From UBA7985 sp049612785 (lineage in GTDB: Bacteria; Pseudomonadota; Alphaproteobacteria; UBA7985): a stretch of 14,190 bases of DNA. The DNA lies in contig JBMZBW010000070.1 in assembly GCA_049612785.1 (NCBI GenBank), positions 1 through 14,190 of the forward strand. Reading direction: 5' to 3'. Below the pieces are notes generated by a model. It saw only the letters and a program-made list of their open reading frames with translations, was not told where the DNA came from and ran no database searches. The position numbers and the translations under genes are program-made. Of the stretch, positions 1 through 8,513 are shown in pieces (within the stretch, counting starts at the first letter, position 1; each line of letters starts with the position of its first letter).

Positions 1-630
1 GCGCTCAAAACAACGGCCAAGCGGGACCTGCATCTTCCCACGCGCAGCATGGCTCAGGCTGTTGCCTACGAGTGGAATGCACAAGAAACCGACGTCATCC
101 CAACCACGATGCCGGTAACTCAACTGGTCTTTACCGGAATCGACAATTTCGGTGATGAGATCGACCTGATCCGAGATGAAACGGCCAAATACGGCGAGAC
201 TGATCTGCTTTGCTACCGCGTGACTGAGCCGAAAGCGCTGGGCGCGCAGCAGGATGAGAACTGGCAACCGCTGCTGGACTGGGCGGCAAAGCAGTTGGAT
301 GCGCCCTTGACGGTGACCCGGGGGATCATGGCCGTCGATCAGCCTGCACAGTCGTTGTTTGCTTTGCGCAGACCGCTGGAGCGGCTAGATATTCTACATA
401 TCACGGCGTTGCGGACACTGGTGGGGGCCACTGGGAGTCTGGTTTTGGCGCTTGCGGTCTATTTCGGGCGTGTGTCGCCGGATGAGGCCGTGGAACTGGC
501 GACCCTCGAAGAACGGTTTCAGATTGAAACCTGGGGACCAGATGAAGATCTTGAAAGCTCGCTGGAAGGCAAGCGCGAAGACGCGCGGGCCGCGGGCACA
601 ATTCTCGCCGCACTCAGTCGGCAGGATTGA
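1..630 (+). CDS. ATP12 family F1-ATPase assembly chaperone, 5' truncated
   Basis: The frame is open from the first base of the window: 16 codons (ALKTTAKRDLHLPTRS) precede the first ATG at 49, and they match the ATP12 N-terminal pattern of a basic stretch followed by 'LPTR'. The gene therefore starts upstream, and 49 is an internal methionine. The visible 209 residues show the family features 'EWNAQ', 'IPTTMPVTQL', 'YGETDLLCYR', 'PLLDWAAKQLDAPLTVTRGI' and 'GSLVLALAVYFGRVSPDEAVELATLEE', ending in a 'WGPDED' segment. ATP12 proteins bind the free alpha subunit of F1-ATPase during assembly in mitochondria; the alphaproteobacterial homologues are assumed to do the same in the cytoplasm. The next gene, pccB, starts 27 bases after the stop, so the two are probably cotranscribed. 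Family assignment is strong; the bacterial role is by homology. Confidence 0.88.
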   Translation, partial: ALKTTAKRDLHLPTRSMAQAVAYEWNAQETDVIPTTMPVTQLVFTGIDNFGDEIDLIRDETAKYGETDLLCYRVTEPKALGAQQDENWQPLLDWAAKQLDAPLTVTRGIMAVDQPAQSLFALRRPLERLDILHITALRTLVGATGSLVLALAVYFGRVSPDEAVELATLEERFQIETWGPDEDLESSLEGKREDARAAGTILAALSRQD

Positions 631-657
631 GTAACAGAGACAAGAGGGAGAAAGGCG

Positions 658-2190
658 TTGGCTAACCACGTCGCTGAACTCGCACGTCGCCGCGAACGCG
701 CCCGTCTGGGCGGCGGTCAACAGCGGATCGACAACCAGCATAACCGCGGAAAACTCACCGCACGGGAGCGCCTTGAAGTGCTGCTCGACCCTGGTTCATT
801 CGAAGAACTGGACATGTTTGTCGAGCACCGTGCGACTGATTTCGGAATGGAAAATAACCGGATCCCCGGTGATGGTGTGGTCACAGGGCACGGCACCATC
901 GATGGCCGTCGAACCTTTGTCTACAGCCAGGATTTCACGGTTTTTGGCGGATCGCTGTCTGAAGCGCATGCAGAGAAAATCTGCAAAGTCATGCAGCAGG
1001 CCATGAAAGTTGGCGCGCCGGTCATCGGTCTTGCCGATAGTGGTGGCGCGCGCATTCAGGAAGGCGTCGCCAGCCTTGGGGGTTATGCCGACGTGTTTCA
1101 GCAGAATGTGCTGGCCAGTGGTGTCATTCCCCAGATTTCGATGATCATGGGCCCTTGTGCCGGCGGTGCAGTATATTCCCCTGCGATTACGGATTTCATC
1201 TTCATGGTCCGCGATACCTCCTACATGTTCGTGACTGGTCCTGACGTGGTGAAAACCGTGACCCATGAGGATATCACGCAAGAGGAGCTGGGGGGTGCGT
1301 CCACGCATACGGCTGTCAGTGGCGTCGCAGATGCGGCCTTCGACAACGATATCGATGCCCTGCTGAATCTGCGCCGGTTCTTTGGATTCTTGCCGCTGAG
1401 CAATCGCGAGAAAGCGCCGGTGAAGCCAACGCTGGATGATCCACGCCGTGACATCCATGCGCTTGATCGTTTGGTGCCAGAGGACCCGAGCAAGCCCTAT
1501 GACATGAAGGAAGTGATCGACCGCATCGTAGACGACCGCGAGTTCTTTGAAATCCAACCCGAGTTTGCCCCCAACATCATCGTGGGCATGGCGCGGATGG
1601 ATGGATCTACCGTCGGCATCGTGGCCAATCAGCCGATGGAGCAGGCCGGTTGTCTCGACATCGAAGCCAGCCGCAAGGCAGCGCGGTTCATTCGGTTCTG
1701 TGACGCTTTCAACATTCCGGTGGTGACGCTGGTCGATGTTCCCGGCTTCCTCCCGGGAAAAGATCAGGAGCATGGCGGCATCATCAAGCACGGTGCCAAG
1801 CTGCTCTACGCCTATGCCGAGTGCACGGTTCCAAAGGTCACAGTCATCACGCGAAAAGCCTATGGCGGCGCTTATGACGTGATGGCGTCAAAGCATCTGC
1901 GCGGCGACGCAAACTATGCCTGGCCTACATCTGAAATCGCCGTGATGGGAGCTAAGGGCGCTGTTGAGATTATCTTCCGCAAGGAAGCAGGTGATCCGGA
2001 GCAACTGCAGAAGCGAACGGATGAGTATCAGGAGGCCTTCGCCAATCCGTTTGTTGCCGCAAAGCGCGGGTACATTGACGATGTCATCATGCCCCACGGT
2101 ACGCGCCGCCGTATCATTCAATCACTCGAAATGCTGAAGTCGAAACAGCTGGAAAACCCATGGCGCAAGCACGGTAATATTCCACTGTAA
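658..2190 (+). CDS. pccB: Propionyl-CoA carboxylase, beta (carboxyltransferase) subunit
   Basis: This 510-residue protein has the full PccB architecture. The N-terminal carboxyltransferase half has 'SGGARIQEGV' (residues 128-137) and 'GPCAGGAVYSP' (165-175). The C-terminal half has 'QPMEQAGCLDIEAS' (from 325), 'PGFLPGKDQEHGGIIKHGAK' (from 362) and 'KAYGGAYDVMASKHLRGD' (from about 400). Asp407 in 'AYDVM' is the position where propionyl-CoA enzymes usually carry Asp and acetyl-CoA enzymes a hydrophobic residue, which supports propionyl-CoA as substrate. The enzyme transfers carboxyl from biotin to propionyl-CoA, giving methylmalonyl-CoA, and works with a biotinylated PccA subunit that is not in this window. 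The start is TTG at 658, preceded by a purine-rich AGGGAG; it gives the expected 'ELARRRERARLGGGQQRI' N-terminus, and no ATG would do so. Confidence 0.96.
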   Translation: MANHVAELARRRERARLGGGQQRIDNQHNRGKLTARERLEVLLDPGSFEELDMFVEHRATDFGMENNRIPGDGVVTGHGTIDGRRTFVYSQDFTVFGGSLSEAHAEKICKVMQQAMKVGAPVIGLADSGGARIQEGVASLGGYADVFQQNVLASGVIPQISMIMGPCAGGAVYSPAITDFIFMVRDTSYMFVTGPDVVKTVTHEDITQEELGGASTHTAVSGVADAAFDNDIDALLNLRRFFGFLPLSNREKAPVKPTLDDPRRDIHALDRLVPEDPSKPYDMKEVIDRIVDDREFFEIQPEFAPNIIVGMARMDGSTVGIVANQPMEQAGCLDIEASRKAARFIRFCDAFNIPVVTLVDVPGFLPGKDQEHGGIIKHGAKLLYAYAECTVPKVTVITRKAYGGAYDVMASKHLRGDANYAWPTSEIAVMGAKGAVEIIFRKEAGDPEQLQKRTDEYQEAFANPFVAAKRGYIDDVIMPHGTRRRIIQSLEMLKSKQLENPWRKHGNIPL

Positions 2191-2271
2191 TTGTCTGAGG
2201 ACACTTTGCTTTTCGGATTTGATCGATCTCGCTATAAGGGCAGCAAACCGGATTCGGCCAAAGGGTAGCCA

Positions 2272-5200
2272 ATGCTTCGACTAGGGATTTTCATCTCGGC
2301 TCTTATCGCTGTGTTTCTCACGGCGTTAAGCCTGATGCCGCGTTTTCTTAGTCCCAGCGTTTATCGCACGCAGGCACTGATCGGATTGACCCGGGCGCTG
2401 GGGCAGCCGGTCGAGGCCGGGGAGGGCGCTGCGCTGACCTTTTTACCGCGCCCTAAACTGCAGCTCATCGATGTTCGCGTGCGCGGTGACGGTGTGGCGA
2501 CGGATGAAATCTTGCTTTCCGCCGATGCCGCGACTTTCGACCTTTCCGGAACCGCTCTGGCCCGTGGCAAGTTTGAGGTGGAAGCGGTTGAGCTTGATCG
2601 TCCTGTGATGAGCCTATCCCGTGCCGCTGACCATTCGGTTACTTTTGGTGGCTCACCTCTCTTCACAGGTCTGACCGGAGCAACCAGTGAAACCTCTTCT
2701 CTTGATCGACTGACGCTCAAGGGTGGGGAGCTCTATTACTATGATGAACCCTTCGCCCAGAGTTTTCGCTTTGATATCGATGAACTCGAAGTGCAGCGCA
2801 TCAGCGGCTATGCGTTTGAGGCCACAGGCTCTCTTCTGGCGGATCAGGAGCCCTTGGGCGTGGCGGTTTCCTTTGTGCCGAACTCGAACCCCGGCGGTGA
2901 AAGAGGCTTCAATATCGATGTGACGCGCGCTGACCAGTCCGTCATCAACCTGCGCGGGGCAATCGATGAGAAATTTGGTGAAACGCTGGTCATTCGAGAA
3001 GACCTCGATTGGAAGCTGACGGCTGAAAACTTCCAGCATCCTCTGTTTGACCGACTGGCTGTCGCGGACGGTAAAGGCGTGGATATCGAAGCGAGAGTCC
3101 TCAGTGACCGCGAAGGTTACGACTTTCGCGGGCTGACGCTGACCCGGAGCAATGGTGAGCAGATGCGGGGGAACGCCCGTTTTACGCCCGATGCGGACGC
3201 GCCAAAGTTGAACCTGAACCTGACGGGCCGCGGGTTCGCGCTGAGTGAATCCGCTGCTGGGCTTCCTCTCCGCGATTGGACGGCGTTGCTGCCCGGCGCG
3301 GTCGCTGATTTGGCCGGACTTACCGTGGACTTTGAGGTCAAGGCGCAGGATTTCCGCCTGCCTAATGGCGAGACGGTAGACCGACTCAATACCACCGGAA
3401 CACTCAGCGAGAGTGAAGGGCTGACCTTGCGGGGGTTAAAAGGAAATACGTCAAGCGGCCTAGCGCTGGACCTGTCAAACCTGACCGTCAGTGGTCCGGA
3501 TCAGCTGGCGTTTGAGGGGTATTTGGTGGCGGCTGATGCTGCAAAATTTGCTGAAGACGGCAGTCTGGCGCAGTTGATCGGCTCGCTGGGGCGCTTGCAG
3601 TTTGACGGTGCGGTTGAGATGCAGGATGGCGTGCTGGTTATCTCTGAGGGGCAGGTGAAAACCGCGCAGGGTGAATTCAACGTCAGCGGCATGCCCTTCG
3701 CCCTCGATTCCGCTCAGGGCTTTGGTGCCGGTGGGATCGAGCTGGTGACCGATCAGTTGGATCTGAACGCGTGGACACAGTCGGCGGATGCAGTCGATAC
3801 CCCGTTGGATCTGGCGGATCAGGGTCGGGCCATTGTGAATCGGATGAACGTGCTGCGGACCGAAACCCTGACGCTCATCGCAAAACAAGCTAATTTCGGT
3901 GGTCGCATTCTGCGCGAGGTAGAGGCCCGCTTTTCCCGAAATACCGACGGCGAAACCGACATCACAGCTTCATTCATTGAAGATGATGGCACTCAGTTTG
4001 ATGCCATAGGCAAGTTGGCTGAAGACGGGGAAACCCTAGCCTACGGTCAGGTCATGGTGACCTTGAATGACGAACCACGCGCCGTTGAAAAAGCCATAGC
4101 ACGCTTTGCGCCTGAGGCTGGTGAAATCCCCTTTGTGAACGACATTGTGGACCGGCTGCCCATCGACGCTCTCAGCATTCTGCGGACCGATCCTTCGCGG
4201 CCCTGGGAACTGGTTCTGCGCAGTGGGGATACAGAACTGGGCAGCAGTGACGTTGACCAGAGCGGCAACCGTTTCTGGACGTTCCGCTCCAGCAGCGCCA
4301 GTGATCTCTTTCAGGCCCTGAACATCCCGTTCTCGCCATTGGAAAGCGCTGGCGATGTCGTTTTGACAGGCCGGCAATCTGACAGCGAGCTGGTTGGGGT
4401 TGGTCGTCTGCTGGGTGCAGAAATTACCCTCAAGGAACTGGACGATGCACAGGATGGTGAGGCTGCGTCCAGCCGGGCCTTTCAGCTGCATATCAAGCAC
4501 GACGACGCACAGAGCTTTCTCGATAACCTTGGCTTCAACCTCCGTCTGCCATCCGATGGGCCGATTGACATCATGCTGAGTGTTTCGCGGGTGGACCAGA
4601 ACTTCGGCTATCGCGTCGAGGCCGTTTTGGGCGATGAAGTTGCGATAAAAGGCAATGGTTTCTACGGCTTCGAAACGCAATCACTGGCCTTCGACGGAAC
4701 GGTCAACAAGATCGAGGCGCTGCCCTTGCTGGATGCCTTGTTTGATCCAGAAGCGGAGGACAGCGTGCTTTCCCCGGCTTTGGCGTCGTTGTCGGGTCAA
4801 ATCACACTGGAAGTCGACCACCTTGGCCCGCTGCGGGACGCGGCGATTGACGTGGCCTTCACGCCGGGGCGGTACACGGTAAACGCACTGTCAGGCACTT
4901 TTGCCGATGGGCTGTTAGCCGGAGGTCAGCTTTCCGTCGCTGGCGACGTACTGGCCAGCGACGATATCTTCGCCACCTTGTCTGTTTCGGTTCAAGGTGC
5001 CACACCCCGCTTCGATCTCGCTTCTGACACGGCACTGACCTTCGAAGCGCTATCCTTCCGCTCAGACAGTTTTCAGGCCCGCGCCGGGTCAATGGCCGAC
5101 TTGTTGCAGAACGTGAATGCCGCCTTCGATGTCGAGGGGGTCGCCAAAATGGACTTGGCCCTGACTGCAATCAACGCAGCAGCTGACTTGGAAGCCGGAC

Positions 5201-5529
5201 TATGGAAGGATTTCCTCAGCCAGGGCGAAGGGATCAACGCCTACGAAGACCTGCGCTCGCTCTTCTTCGATGGCGAAGCGTCGCTGAGCGGTGTCGTGCA
5301 GGTGCGTCAGGGTGACTTTCAGACCAACACTCTCGCGCTCAAGGGGCGTCGGGGAACTCTTTTGGCCAAAGGCGTGACCGAATTCGATGGCCTGACCGCG
5401 CGCGGCTTCACAGCGGACGCACCGTTCCGCGTCGAACTCTACCGCGCTGAGGACAGTGAATTGGTGGAGCAGGTGCTGCAGATCAGCGGTCCGCTGTCAT
5501 CCCCTGACACCATCAGGATTGGTCAGTAA
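2272..5529 (+). CDS. AsmA-family envelope protein
   Basis: This 1085-residue protein starts with a basic residue and one hydrophobic segment (about residues 4-24, 'LGIFISALIAVFLTALSLMP'), consistent with an inner-membrane anchor. The rest is a long beta-rich periplasmic chain. The first part, 'LGQPVEAGEGAALTFLPRPKLQLIDVRVRG', is the AsmA N-terminal motif, and the last 100 residues ('LRSLFFDGEASLSGVVQVRQGDF' to 'ISGPLSSPDTIRIG') match the AsmA C-terminal region. AsmA-like proteins are thought to bridge the periplasm and carry or regulate lipids between the membranes; no substrate can be read from the sequence. AAGGGTAG just before the ATG can serve as ribosome site. The 81-base gap after pccB contains a TATAAG (2233-2238) without a convincing -35 box, so a separate promoter is possible but unproven. 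The 3' end overlaps the converging RHH gene by 17 bases. Confidence 0.85.
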   Translation: MLRLGIFISALIAVFLTALSLMPRFLSPSVYRTQALIGLTRALGQPVEAGEGAALTFLPRPKLQLIDVRVRGDGVATDEILLSADAATFDLSGTALARGKFEVEAVELDRPVMSLSRAADHSVTFGGSPLFTGLTGATSETSSLDRLTLKGGELYYYDEPFAQSFRFDIDELEVQRISGYAFEATGSLLADQEPLGVAVSFVPNSNPGGERGFNIDVTRADQSVINLRGAIDEKFGETLVIREDLDWKLTAENFQHPLFDRLAVADGKGVDIEARVLSDREGYDFRGLTLTRSNGEQMRGNARFTPDADAPKLNLNLTGRGFALSESAAGLPLRDWTALLPGAVADLAGLTVDFEVKAQDFRLPNGETVDRLNTTGTLSESEGLTLRGLKGNTSSGLALDLSNLTVSGPDQLAFEGYLVAADAAKFAEDGSLAQLIGSLGRLQFDGAVEMQDGVLVISEGQVKTAQGEFNVSGMPFALDSAQGFGAGGIELVTDQLDLNAWTQSADAVDTPLDLADQGRAIVNRMNVLRTETLTLIAKQANFGGRILREVEARFSRNTDGETDITASFIEDDGTQFDAIGKLAEDGETLAYGQVMVTLNDEPRAVEKAIARFAPEAGEIPFVNDIVDRLPIDALSILRTDPSRPWELVLRSGDTELGSSDVDQSGNRFWTFRSSSASDLFQALNIPFSPLESAGDVVLTGRQSDSELVGVGRLLGAEITLKELDDAQDGEAASSRAFQLHIKHDDAQSFLDNLGFNLRLPSDGPIDIMLSVSRVDQNFGYRVEAVLGDEVAIKGNGFYGFETQSLAFDGTVNKIEALPLLDALFDPEAEDSVLSPALASLSGQITLEVDHLGPLRDAAIDVAFTPGRYTVNALSGTFADGLLAGGQLSVAGDVLASDDIFATLSVSVQGATPRFDLASDTALTFEALSFRSDSFQARAGSMADLLQNVNAAFDVEGVAKMDLALTAINAAADLEAGLWKDFLSQGEGINAYEDLRSLFFDGEASLSGVVQVRQGDFQTNTLALKGRRGTLLAKGVTEFDGLTARGFTADAPFRVELYRAEDSELVEQVLQISGPLSSPDTIRIGQ

Positions 5530-5770
5530 CGCCCCTCGCAAACAGCACTTGTCGAATGGCGCTGGGTAATCCGTTGTTGCCTCGCACCCGGTCGATGGCG
5601 GAAACAACGCTGGCGAGCGAGGCATTTTGCTCCCTTGCCAAGGCTTGCAACCCGTCCCAGAAGACGGGCTCAAGAGAAATCGACGTTGCGTGGCCGGAGA
5701 TGGTCACCGACCGCTTGATGGGCCGCTGGCTCAAATGTAACGAAAACAGCCAGTTGTCGAAGTCTTCCAT
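5513..5770 (-). CDS. RHH_4-type ribbon-helix-helix protein
   Basis: This small 85-residue protein has a core 'KRSVTISGHATSISLEPVFWDGLQALA' (residues 19-45) that is the RHH_4 signature: a short beta strand, a 'TSISLEPxFW' turn, then two helices ending near 'IDRVRG'. Such proteins are presumed DNA-binding dimers, and no target is evident. A GTG at 5776 could extend the frame by two codons. I chose ATG 5770 because GGAAAG lies five bases before it, whereas that motif would sit directly against the GTG. The gene runs opposite to the 5785-6636 gene, with only 14 bases between start codons. Its 3' end overlaps the AsmA-family gene by 17 bases. Confidence 0.82.
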   Translation of the reverse strand: MEDFDNWLFSLHLSQRPIKRSVTISGHATSISLEPVFWDGLQALAREQNASLASVVSAIDRVRGNNGLPSAIRQVLFARGVTDQS

Positions 5771-5784
5771 GGTCACTTTCCGCG

Positions 5785-6636
5785 ATGCTTACGATGCAAG
5801 AGTTTGACACCCTGATTGCTGTAGACTGGTCTGCGGCGTCCGTTCCCGTCAAGGGCGAGAACTCCATTTGGATCAGTCGCCGAACCAAGGGCCATGACAG
5901 CGCACTGCTCAATTTTGCCACCCGCTTTGATGCGGAGCGCTATCTGGCTGAACAGATACGGGAGAGTCAGGCCGCAGGTACACGATTGCTGATGGGGTTT
6001 GATTTCCCTTTTGGCTATCCAGAGGGCTTCACAGCCGCCTTGGGACGGGTGGATAACGAACCGGCTTGGCGGATGATCTGGCGCATCTTTACGGACATGG
6101 TCGAGGACGACGCCCGCAATCTGAATAATCGCTTCGCGGTTGCTGCGGGTTTGAACGAGCGCATGGGATTTGCCGAAGGTCCGTTCTGGGGCTGTCCGGC
6201 CAAGCACGCCGGTCCCCACCTGTCGCCTTATCGACCCAAGCAACATTTCATCGCCGAGCGCCGTATTTGCGAAGTTCCCGTTCCTAAATCGCAGCCTGGA
6301 TGGAAGCTGGCTTACGTGGGTTCAGTGGGGTCTCAGGGGTTAATGGGCATTCCTGTGCTCGAACGACTGCGACAGGCTCACGGCGTGCGCGTCTGGCCCT
6401 TTGAAGACATCCCCTCTCAAGGCAGCACTCAGGTCTTTACCGAGCTCTATTTGAGCCTTTGGCCCGTCGGGGATTATGGTGGGCCCTGCAAGGACGCTGA
6501 TCAGGTTCAGGCCATGACGGATCGCTGGAGTTCCAACCAGCCGCAAATCCTGCACTGGATGCAGGCGGATTATCCCGCTGTCGTTTATGATGAAGAGGGC
6601 TGGGTTCTGGGCGTAGAGCCCAGCGCCGTTCAGTAG
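5785..6636 (+). CDS. Uncharacterised 'VDWSAAS' protein, possible RNase H-like fold
   Basis: This 283-residue soluble protein has no signal peptide. It opens with 'FDTLIAVDWSAAS' (residues 7-19), a beta-strand/Asp motif like the first strand of RNase H or actin-like folds. It continues with 'GFDFPFGYPEGF' (71-82), 'NNRFAVAAGLN', 'GPFWGCP', 'WKLAYVGSVGSQGLMGIPVLERLR' (from 173) and 'VWPFED'. I recall alphaproteobacterial relatives with the same landmarks, sometimes labelled as molybdopterin-guanine-dinucleotide related; I know of no direct evidence for that role and do not transfer it. The start is uncertain: ATG 5785 and ATG 5794 are both in frame and neither has a visible ribosome site. Any promoter must lie inside the divergent RHH gene. 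The 3' end overlaps the SHMT homologue by seven bases, tail to tail. Confidence 0.72.
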   Translation: MLTMQEFDTLIAVDWSAASVPVKGENSIWISRRTKGHDSALLNFATRFDAERYLAEQIRESQAAGTRLLMGFDFPFGYPEGFTAALGRVDNEPAWRMIWRIFTDMVEDDARNLNNRFAVAAGLNERMGFAEGPFWGCPAKHAGPHLSPYRPKQHFIAERRICEVPVPKSQPGWKLAYVGSVGSQGLMGIPVLERLRQAHGVRVWPFEDIPSQGSTQVFTELYLSLWPVGDYGGPCKDADQVQAMTDRWSSNQPQILHWMQADYPAVVYDEEGWVLGVEPSAVQ

Positions 6637-7889
6637 ATCGGGAAAGCGCTACAGAGCCGCGCAACCTCAGCCTTGGCTGTGGTCACTGCGCGTTCCTCGT
6701 GGCCTGCAGCTTCTGCGTCGATCAGATCAGCAATCAGGCCGCCCAGAACGAGCATCTCCCTCTCGCCCATCCCTCGTGTGGTTACAGCCCCGGTTCCCAG
6801 TCGCAGGCCAACCCACTCCGGCGGGCGAGGGCTGTCGTTGGGAATGGCATTCTTGTTGGCGGTAATGTCCGCTCTTTCCAGCACGCTTTCAGCACGCTTG
6901 CCGGTTAGCCCTTTCGAGCTCAGGTCGAGCAGCGCAAGATGCGTATCTGTTCCGCCGGATACAATCCTGATGCCGCGGTCAGAAAGCGTTTTTGCCAGTG
7001 TTCTTGCGTTGCTCTGCACTGTCGCCGCATAGGTTTTGAATTCGGGCCGCAGAGCTTCGCCCAGACAAATCGCCTTGGCCGCGATCACTTGCGTATGGAT
7101 TGACCCCTGAACACCCGGAAAAACCGACGACTGCAATCGTTTGGCCCAGTCTTCATTGTTGGTGAGGATCAGGCCACCCCTGGGCCCGCGCAGCGTTTTG
7201 GTCGTGGTGCAGGTTACGATATCAGCATGGGGCAGTGGTGAGGGATGGACGCCGCCAGCGACCAAACCGGCGATGTGCGCCATATCGACGTGGAACTGCG
7301 CGCCGACCGCCTTGGCAATCTGCGCCATGCGCTCAAAATCCAACTCGCGCGGGTAGGCCGAACCACCAGCAATAAGAAGCTTTGGCTTCACCTCCAATGC
7401 TGTCTTTTCCAGCGCATCGTAATCAATCACTTCGCTGTCCGGGTCGACGCCGTAGTGATGCGCCTCAAACCAGCGTCCGGACAGATTAGCACGCAGGCCG
7501 TGACTCAGGTGTCCCCCCGCAGCCAGATCCAGCGACAAAACGCGATCGCCCGGCGCCAGCAGCAGGTAGAATACAGCCAGGTTCGCCTGACTGCCGGAGT
7601 GGGGCTGAACGTTGGCATAGGAACAGCTAAACAGCTCTTTTGCCCGATCAATCGCCGCTTGCTCGACAACGTCCACAAACCGCCCGCCGCCATGGAAGCG
7701 GTTGCCGGGATAGCCCTCCAGCGTTTTGTTGGTCATCTCATGGCCAAGCGCATCGAGTACAGCGCGGCTGACGATGTTTTCAGAGGCGATGAGCTCAATC
7801 TGATTTTTTTGACGGTTCTGCTCATCCAAAAGGGCTTGAGCAATCAGCGGGTCAGCTTGTGCAGCTGAACTCGAAAAATGATCTCGCAT
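6630..7889 (-). CDS. Serine hydroxymethyltransferase homologue (PLP fold type I), divergent
   Basis: This 419-residue protein is collinear with GlyA along its length: 'IELIASEN' (31-38), 'NVQPHSGSQANLAV', 'GGHLSHG', 'VDMAHIAGLVAGGVHP', 'KTLRGPRGG', 'VFPGVQGS' and 'ANKNAIPND'. The PLP lysine is Lys231, and Asp202, His205 and Arg363 are kept. GlyA interconverts serine plus tetrahydrofolate with glycine plus methylene-tetrahydrofolate. However, several positions usually fixed in GlyA differ. E. coli Tyr55 is Thr56, Tyr64/Tyr65 are Phe65/His66, His123 is Ala124, the His just before the PLP lysine is Thr230, and 'GTPA' is 'GTGA'. This could be the housekeeping enzyme or a paralogue for a related aldol reaction such as alpha-methylserine chemistry. 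The symbol is left blank for that reason. It lies 12 bases after the sspB stop, probably in one transcript. Confidence 0.85.
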   Translation of the reverse strand: MRDHFSSSAAQADPLIAQALLDEQNRQKNQIELIASENIVSRAVLDALGHEMTNKTLEGYPGNRFHGGGRFVDVVEQAAIDRAKELFSCSYANVQPHSGSQANLAVFYLLLAPGDRVLSLDLAAGGHLSHGLRANLSGRWFEAHHYGVDPDSEVIDYDALEKTALEVKPKLLIAGGSAYPRELDFERMAQIAKAVGAQFHVDMAHIAGLVAGGVHPSPLPHADIVTCTTTKTLRGPRGGLILTNNEDWAKRLQSSVFPGVQGSIHTQVIAAKAICLGEALRPEFKTYAATVQSNARTLAKTLSDRGIRIVSGGTDTHLALLDLSSKGLTGKRAESVLERADITANKNAIPNDSPRPPEWVGLRLGTGAVTTRGMGEREMLVLGGLIADLIDAEAAGHEERAVTTAKAEVARLCSAFPIY

Positions 7890-7901
7890 GGGGTCGGGGC
7901 T

Positions 7902-8381
7902 CTACTTTCGGCGGAAGGCGTCCAGAGTGACGACGTTATCACCGCCTTTTTCATCGGCCTCTTCGGTGCTTTCGTCTTCGAAGGAATCAACCGTTGCCGG
8001 CTCTTTGTCATCATCGGAGGCCGCGTCATCGTCTTCCAGCATCGGCAGCTGGAGCGCAAAACCTTCGTCCTGACAAACCAGACCCTCAATCGCGTCGTAA
8101 GGAATGCTCAGGTTTTCATAACCGTCGCCGAAGGAAAGAGTGACGTCGAAGCCGAAATCGCCCAGCATCAGATTTTCACTGTAGCCACCAAAAACGAGGT
8201 GGATTGTGTCTGGGTAGTCTTCCTTGAGGTAATCAGGGAACAACGCGCCGGGATGACCGGTTTTCACAACCAGCAGAATGTCCGGCGTCTTGGGACCACC
8301 ATCAGCATAGCGACTGAGGACGTCTTTCAGAAAATCTCGACTGCGCTGTGCAAAGAGTGACTTGATGACAGACTGGCCCAT
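7902..8381 (-). CDS. sspB: SspB family ClpXP adaptor (stringent starvation protein B)
   Basis: This 159-residue protein has an N-terminal domain of about 112 residues ('KSLFAQRSRDFLKDVLSRYADGG', 'PDILLVVKTGHPGALFPDYLKEDYP', 'LSFGDGYENLSIPYDAIEGL') that fits the SspB substrate-binding fold. A roughly 45-residue acidic linker follows, ending in 'VVTLDAFRRK', the short tail common in alphaproteobacterial SspB and expected to dock on the ClpX N-domain. SspB tethers ssrA-tagged proteins to ClpXP for degradation. The frame stays open upstream to a TTG at 8444, but ATG 8381 has a strong GAGGAAG nine bases before it and gives the normal family length. The SHMT homologue follows at once on the same strand. 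The ssrA gene lies about 2.2 kb upstream on the same strand. Confidence 0.85.
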   Translation of the reverse strand: MGQSVIKSLFAQRSRDFLKDVLSRYADGGPKTPDILLVVKTGHPGALFPDYLKEDYPDTIHLVFGGYSENLMLGDFGFDVTLSFGDGYENLSIPYDAIEGLVCQDEGFALQLPMLEDDDAASDDDKEPATVDSFEDESTEEADEKGGDNVVTLDAFRRK

Positions 8382-8415
8382 GCGGTCGGACTTCCTCAAC
8401 GTTGACGTTCCACCC

Positions 8416-8444
8416 TTACAAGCAAAGACCGTTAATCTGTGCAA
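8416..8444 (-). promoter_or_regulatory. Weak candidate promoter of sspB and the SHMT homologue
   Basis: Upstream of sspB on the minus strand, TTGCAC (8444-8439) and TTGTAA (8421-8416) are 17 bases apart. The -35-like box is fair and the -10-like box is poor. The porin gene ends upstream at 8514 with no convincing hairpin-plus-T-run terminator in the 69 bases after it, so readthrough is an alternative. Confidence 0.25.
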
Positions 8445-8513
8445 GTCGGTAATTTCTAATGTTGACCAAGAAAGCAGGATGATCGCGCCTTTTTGGACGT
8501 CGAAAAGATGGGA

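Noticed and set aside
8382..8444. TTG-initiated extension of sspB
   Set aside because: It would place the strong GAGGAAG ribosome site inside the coding sequence and add 21 residues unlike SspB.
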